A stretch of DNA of 64,000 nt from DT-110 sp030148525 (GTDB lineage Bacteria > Bacteroidota > Bacteroidia > Chitinophagales > Saprospiraceae), in contig OZ245751.1 in the NCBI GenBank assembly GCA_965227445.1, forward strand, positions 5,208,001-5,272,000, in the 5' to 3' direction. Below, one piece after another: positions 61,926 through 64,000 of this stretch. The stretch's first letter is position 1; every line of letters begins with the position of its first letter. The notes below the pieces were generated by a model. The model was not told the origin of the DNA. It worked only from the letters and a program-made list of their open reading frames with translations, and made no database searches. The translations under genes were made by a program, and so were the position numbers.

Positions 61926-64000
61926 TTATTCTCCATCCCAGTCGCCTCCATCATCATAGTTGCCGCGACCACGGCCCCCACGATTACGGCGGTCACTATC
62001 GTTGAGGCGATAATTGAAGGCCAACGTGACGGTACGCGCCCGCCACTGGAATTCTCCTTCCGTATAAAAGTTAGGGCCTTCCGTGACGTATCGGCGCTTG
62101 CGCGAGTTTAACAGGTCGCGCACATTCAGCGTCAGGGTGGCTCTTTTGTTCATTATTTCCCGGCTCATAGCCAGGTCGATGGAATAATAGGACTTGGATC
62201 GTCCCTGAGCTGTATTTCTTGGCGCCCGGTAGTTGCCGCGAAGCTGGCCCTCCGTTTTTTCGCCGAATTCAAACTGAGTGGTCAAGCGAGTGAAAAAAGA
62301 GGTCGCTTCCGCGTAAAACTCCTGCCCTTCGTATTCTCCTTCAGTTTGCGAGGTATAAAAGTTGGCGTTACCGTTGAGACGCATCCATTCCGTGGCATCG
62401 TAGGAAAAGGTGAACTCGATACCCAGTGATTTTTCAGTCGCCAGGTTAATGGGACGGGAAACAGAGGTTCCGTCGTCGAATACCGTACGTATACGTTCCT
62501 CTACCCCATTGGTGTGACGGTAATACACGGCTGAGCTCAAGGAGCCTTTATCCCAGAACTTCAGATGGCTGATCTCTCCTGAGTGGGTGAATTCCGGATT
62601 GAGGTTAGGATTACCACTGCGGAAGTTCCGGTTGTCGCTAAAGCTGAAAAACGGATTCAGCGACCGGAAGTTGGGGCGATCTACCCGGCGGCTATAGCTG
62701 ATCTGGAATTGGTTATTGCCGGCCATTTCATAATTCAGGAATGCTGAAGGGAACAGATTAAGGAAATTACGGGTGCTTTCATCGTTGGTTTGCTCCAGCT
62801 CCGTGAAAATCCTGGAGTATTCGGCACGCAGGCCGGCCTGGAAGGAAAACTTACCGTACTTATTTCCGAAAGAGGTATAACCAGCCAGAATATCTTCGTC
62901 GTAGTTAAAATTATTAGACAGACCTTCGAGTGACTCCCAGGTACCTGTTATCAGCTCCTCTACCAAATAATCATTATCGATGCGGCGGAAGCTTCCCCGG
63001 CCACCTAATTCAAAGCGACCTTCTTTGCCAATTGGCTTTACATAATCGACCTGAACGTTAAGCTCGCTTTCGTCTTCTACATTATCGGACCGCTGCAGAA
63101 GATCATCTTCTCCGGTTTCGGTAAATTCAGGATTGAAGAAGGTCTCCTGCAGATCAGAGGTCTCCTGCTCCGTATTATCCTGAAGGCGAATATCAGCCAC
63201 CAGTTCGTGGTCTTTCCCTTCAAATTGCTTGCGGAATGTCAGAGCGTATTCAAAGCTCGGATCAATCTCGGTTTGATCTTCGGTCCGGATAGAGATCCGA
63301 TCTAAATTATCGCGGCTCCCGATGAAATCCCGGTAGGTCAATTCGGTGTGGTCATTGTCTTCTCCGTAGCGATAATTGAAAGAGCCCGTAAGGGTTGTTG
63401 TTTCGTTGAAAAAGTATTCACCTCCTACTCTGGAATTGACCGACCATCCGCGACGTTCGGTTTCGCGATCTTGTTGGTAAATGAACAGGCTGTCGTTACG
63501 CAGGAACTCCTGGTTTACATATCCCGAGCCCGGATTACCCCGCAGACGCCCTCCTATATTCGCGAAAAGGTTTAGTTTATCCTGTCGCCAGTTCATATTT
63601 ACACTGGCTCCGTGGTTGTCGGGTACACCGGTGTTGAGATTTACCGACCCGTTCAGACCACCCCGGCGGTCCTTCTTAAGCACAATATTGATGATACCGG
63701 CAGTACCTTCCGCATCATAGCGGGCGGAAGGGTTGGTAATCACTTCGACGCGTTCGATCAGGTCGGCGGGCAGAGCCCTCAGTCCATCGGAATCGCCAAC
63801 ACCTACCAGGGCGGAGGGGCGGCCATTTACCAGAATTCGAACACCATTATTACCACGAAGACTTATATTGCCCTCTACGTCAACTTGCACTGAGGGCACA
63901 TTATCGAGAATATCAACGGCCGAATTACCAGTAGTCATCAGATCCTTACCAACATTAAAAACGCGCTTATCCAGCGACATCTGCATTTGGCTGCGTTCCG
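61926..64000 (-). CDS. TonB-dependent outer-membrane receptor, OMP beta-barrel family (5' end outside window)
   Basis: The frame is open to the right edge (residues ERSQ precede the first Met in the window), so the N-terminus is missing. The visible part begins in the plug domain (DLMTTGNSAVDILDNVPSVQ, LRGNNGVRILVNGRPSAL, IERVEVITNPSARYDAEGT, AGIINIVLKKD) and runs through an outer_membrane beta-barrel typical of this family (NLNPEFTHSGEISH, KRATLTLNVRDLLNSRKRR). The C-terminus ends in a Gly/Arg/Asp-rich tail (NRGGRGRGNYDDGGDWDGE) rather than the usual aromatic last residue. Ligand unknown. Confidence 0.93.
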   Translation of the reverse strand, partial: ERSQMQMSLDKRVFNVGKDLMTTGNSAVDILDNVPSVQVDVEGNISLRGNNGVRILVNGRPSALVGVGDSDGLRALPADLIERVEVITNPSARYDAEGTAGIINIVLKKDRRGGLNGSVNLNTGVPDNHGASVNMNWRQDKLNLFANIGGRLRGNPGSGYVNQEFLRNDSLFIYQQDRETERRGWSVNSRVGGEYFFNETTTLTGSFNYRYGEDNDHTELTYRDFIGSRDNLDRISIRTEDQTEIDPSFEYALTFRKQFEGKDHELVADIRLQDNTEQETSDLQETFFNPEFTETGEDDLLQRSDNVEDESELNVQVDYVKPIGKEGRFELGGRGSFRRIDNDYLVEELITGTWESLEGLSNNFNYDEDILAGYTSFGNKYGKFSFQAGLRAEYSRIFTELEQTNDESTRNFLNLFPSAFLNYEMAGNNQFQISYSRRVDRPNFRSLNPFFSFSDNRNFRSGNPNLNPEFTHSGEISHLKFWDKGSLSSAVYYRHTNGVEERIRTVFDDGTSVSRPINLATEKSLGIEFTFSYDATEWMRLNGNANFYTSQTEGEYEGQEFYAEATSFFTRLTTQFEFGEKTEGQLRGNYRAPRNTAQGRSKSYYSIDLAMSREIMNKRATLTLNVRDLLNSRKRRYVTEGPNFYTEGEFQWRARTVTLAFNYRLNDSDRRNRGGRGRGNYDDGGDWDGE

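Overview
The window looks like a chromosomal segment of a marine or environmental Bacteroidota, probably in or near Saprospiria/Lewinella. The evidence is a type IX secretion sorting tail on a subtilisin, TonB-dependent receptors with STN or CarboxypepD-like domains, a DUF4249 partner gene, two Pro/Glu-rich TonB proteins, a eukaryotic-type citrate synthase, Rho with a long Asn/Asp/Lys-rich insertion, and TAnnTTTG-type -7 promoter elements. The genus is inference only. No rRNA, tRNA or CRISPR array was seen.

Layout. Positions 1-6.1 kb are AT-richer and look acquired: a CzcA/CusA-TolC fusion efflux pump that runs off the left edge, a His-rich secreted protein, and a mercury cluster (arsR, merTP, GDCCVxC protein) bounded by attC-like inverted sequences. 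Positions 6097-15720 hold four head-to-tail copies, exactly 2406 bp apart, of an IS91-like rolling-circle element that carries a Y2 HUH transposase and a tyrosine recombinase. Next to the array are a decayed second tyrosine recombinase, a palindrome and five 10-bp iterons (15.7-16.5 kb). From 16.5 kb on the DNA is host-like: a Zn-ribbon protein, a PAS histidine kinase, an MscS channel, a T9SS-exported subtilisin, two small heat-shock proteins, a DUF3109 protein, citrate synthase, gcvH-vanZ-tonB-tonB, a TPR protein, rpmH, frr, a YugP-like protease, serS, rho, a TPR histidine kinase, an AraC regulator, an unusual quinone-oxidoreductase/MaoC fusion, a pair of M14 carboxypeptidases of which one has lost its active site, an aldehyde-oxidase/isoquinoline-oxidoreductase-type pair, an MG2-like/DUF4249/TonB-receptor operon, and a second TonB-dependent receptor cut by the right edge.

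Two repeat systems pervade the host part and are not explained by its genes. The first is a 14-bp mini-hairpin, TTTT-GGC-GRAA-GCC or its compensatory form TTTT-GCC-GRAA-GGC. It occurs at least 11 times exactly, in coding and non-coding DNA and in all frames, often near gene starts, and is absent from the acquired left part. The second is a class of intergenic elements built from degenerate 7-bp tandem units, often with a complementary half that makes long hairpins. They include a 185-bp tandem triplet (18.7-19.2 kb) and a 575-bp tandem doublet (29.8-30.9 kb) that are inverted relatives of each other and flank a 10-kb gene block.

Functionally, the left end is a metal-resistance island (Hg uptake/regulation plus heavy-metal efflux) with rolling-circle and site-specific recombination genes. 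The rest is core metabolism, translation, envelope energy transduction and secreted hydrolases.
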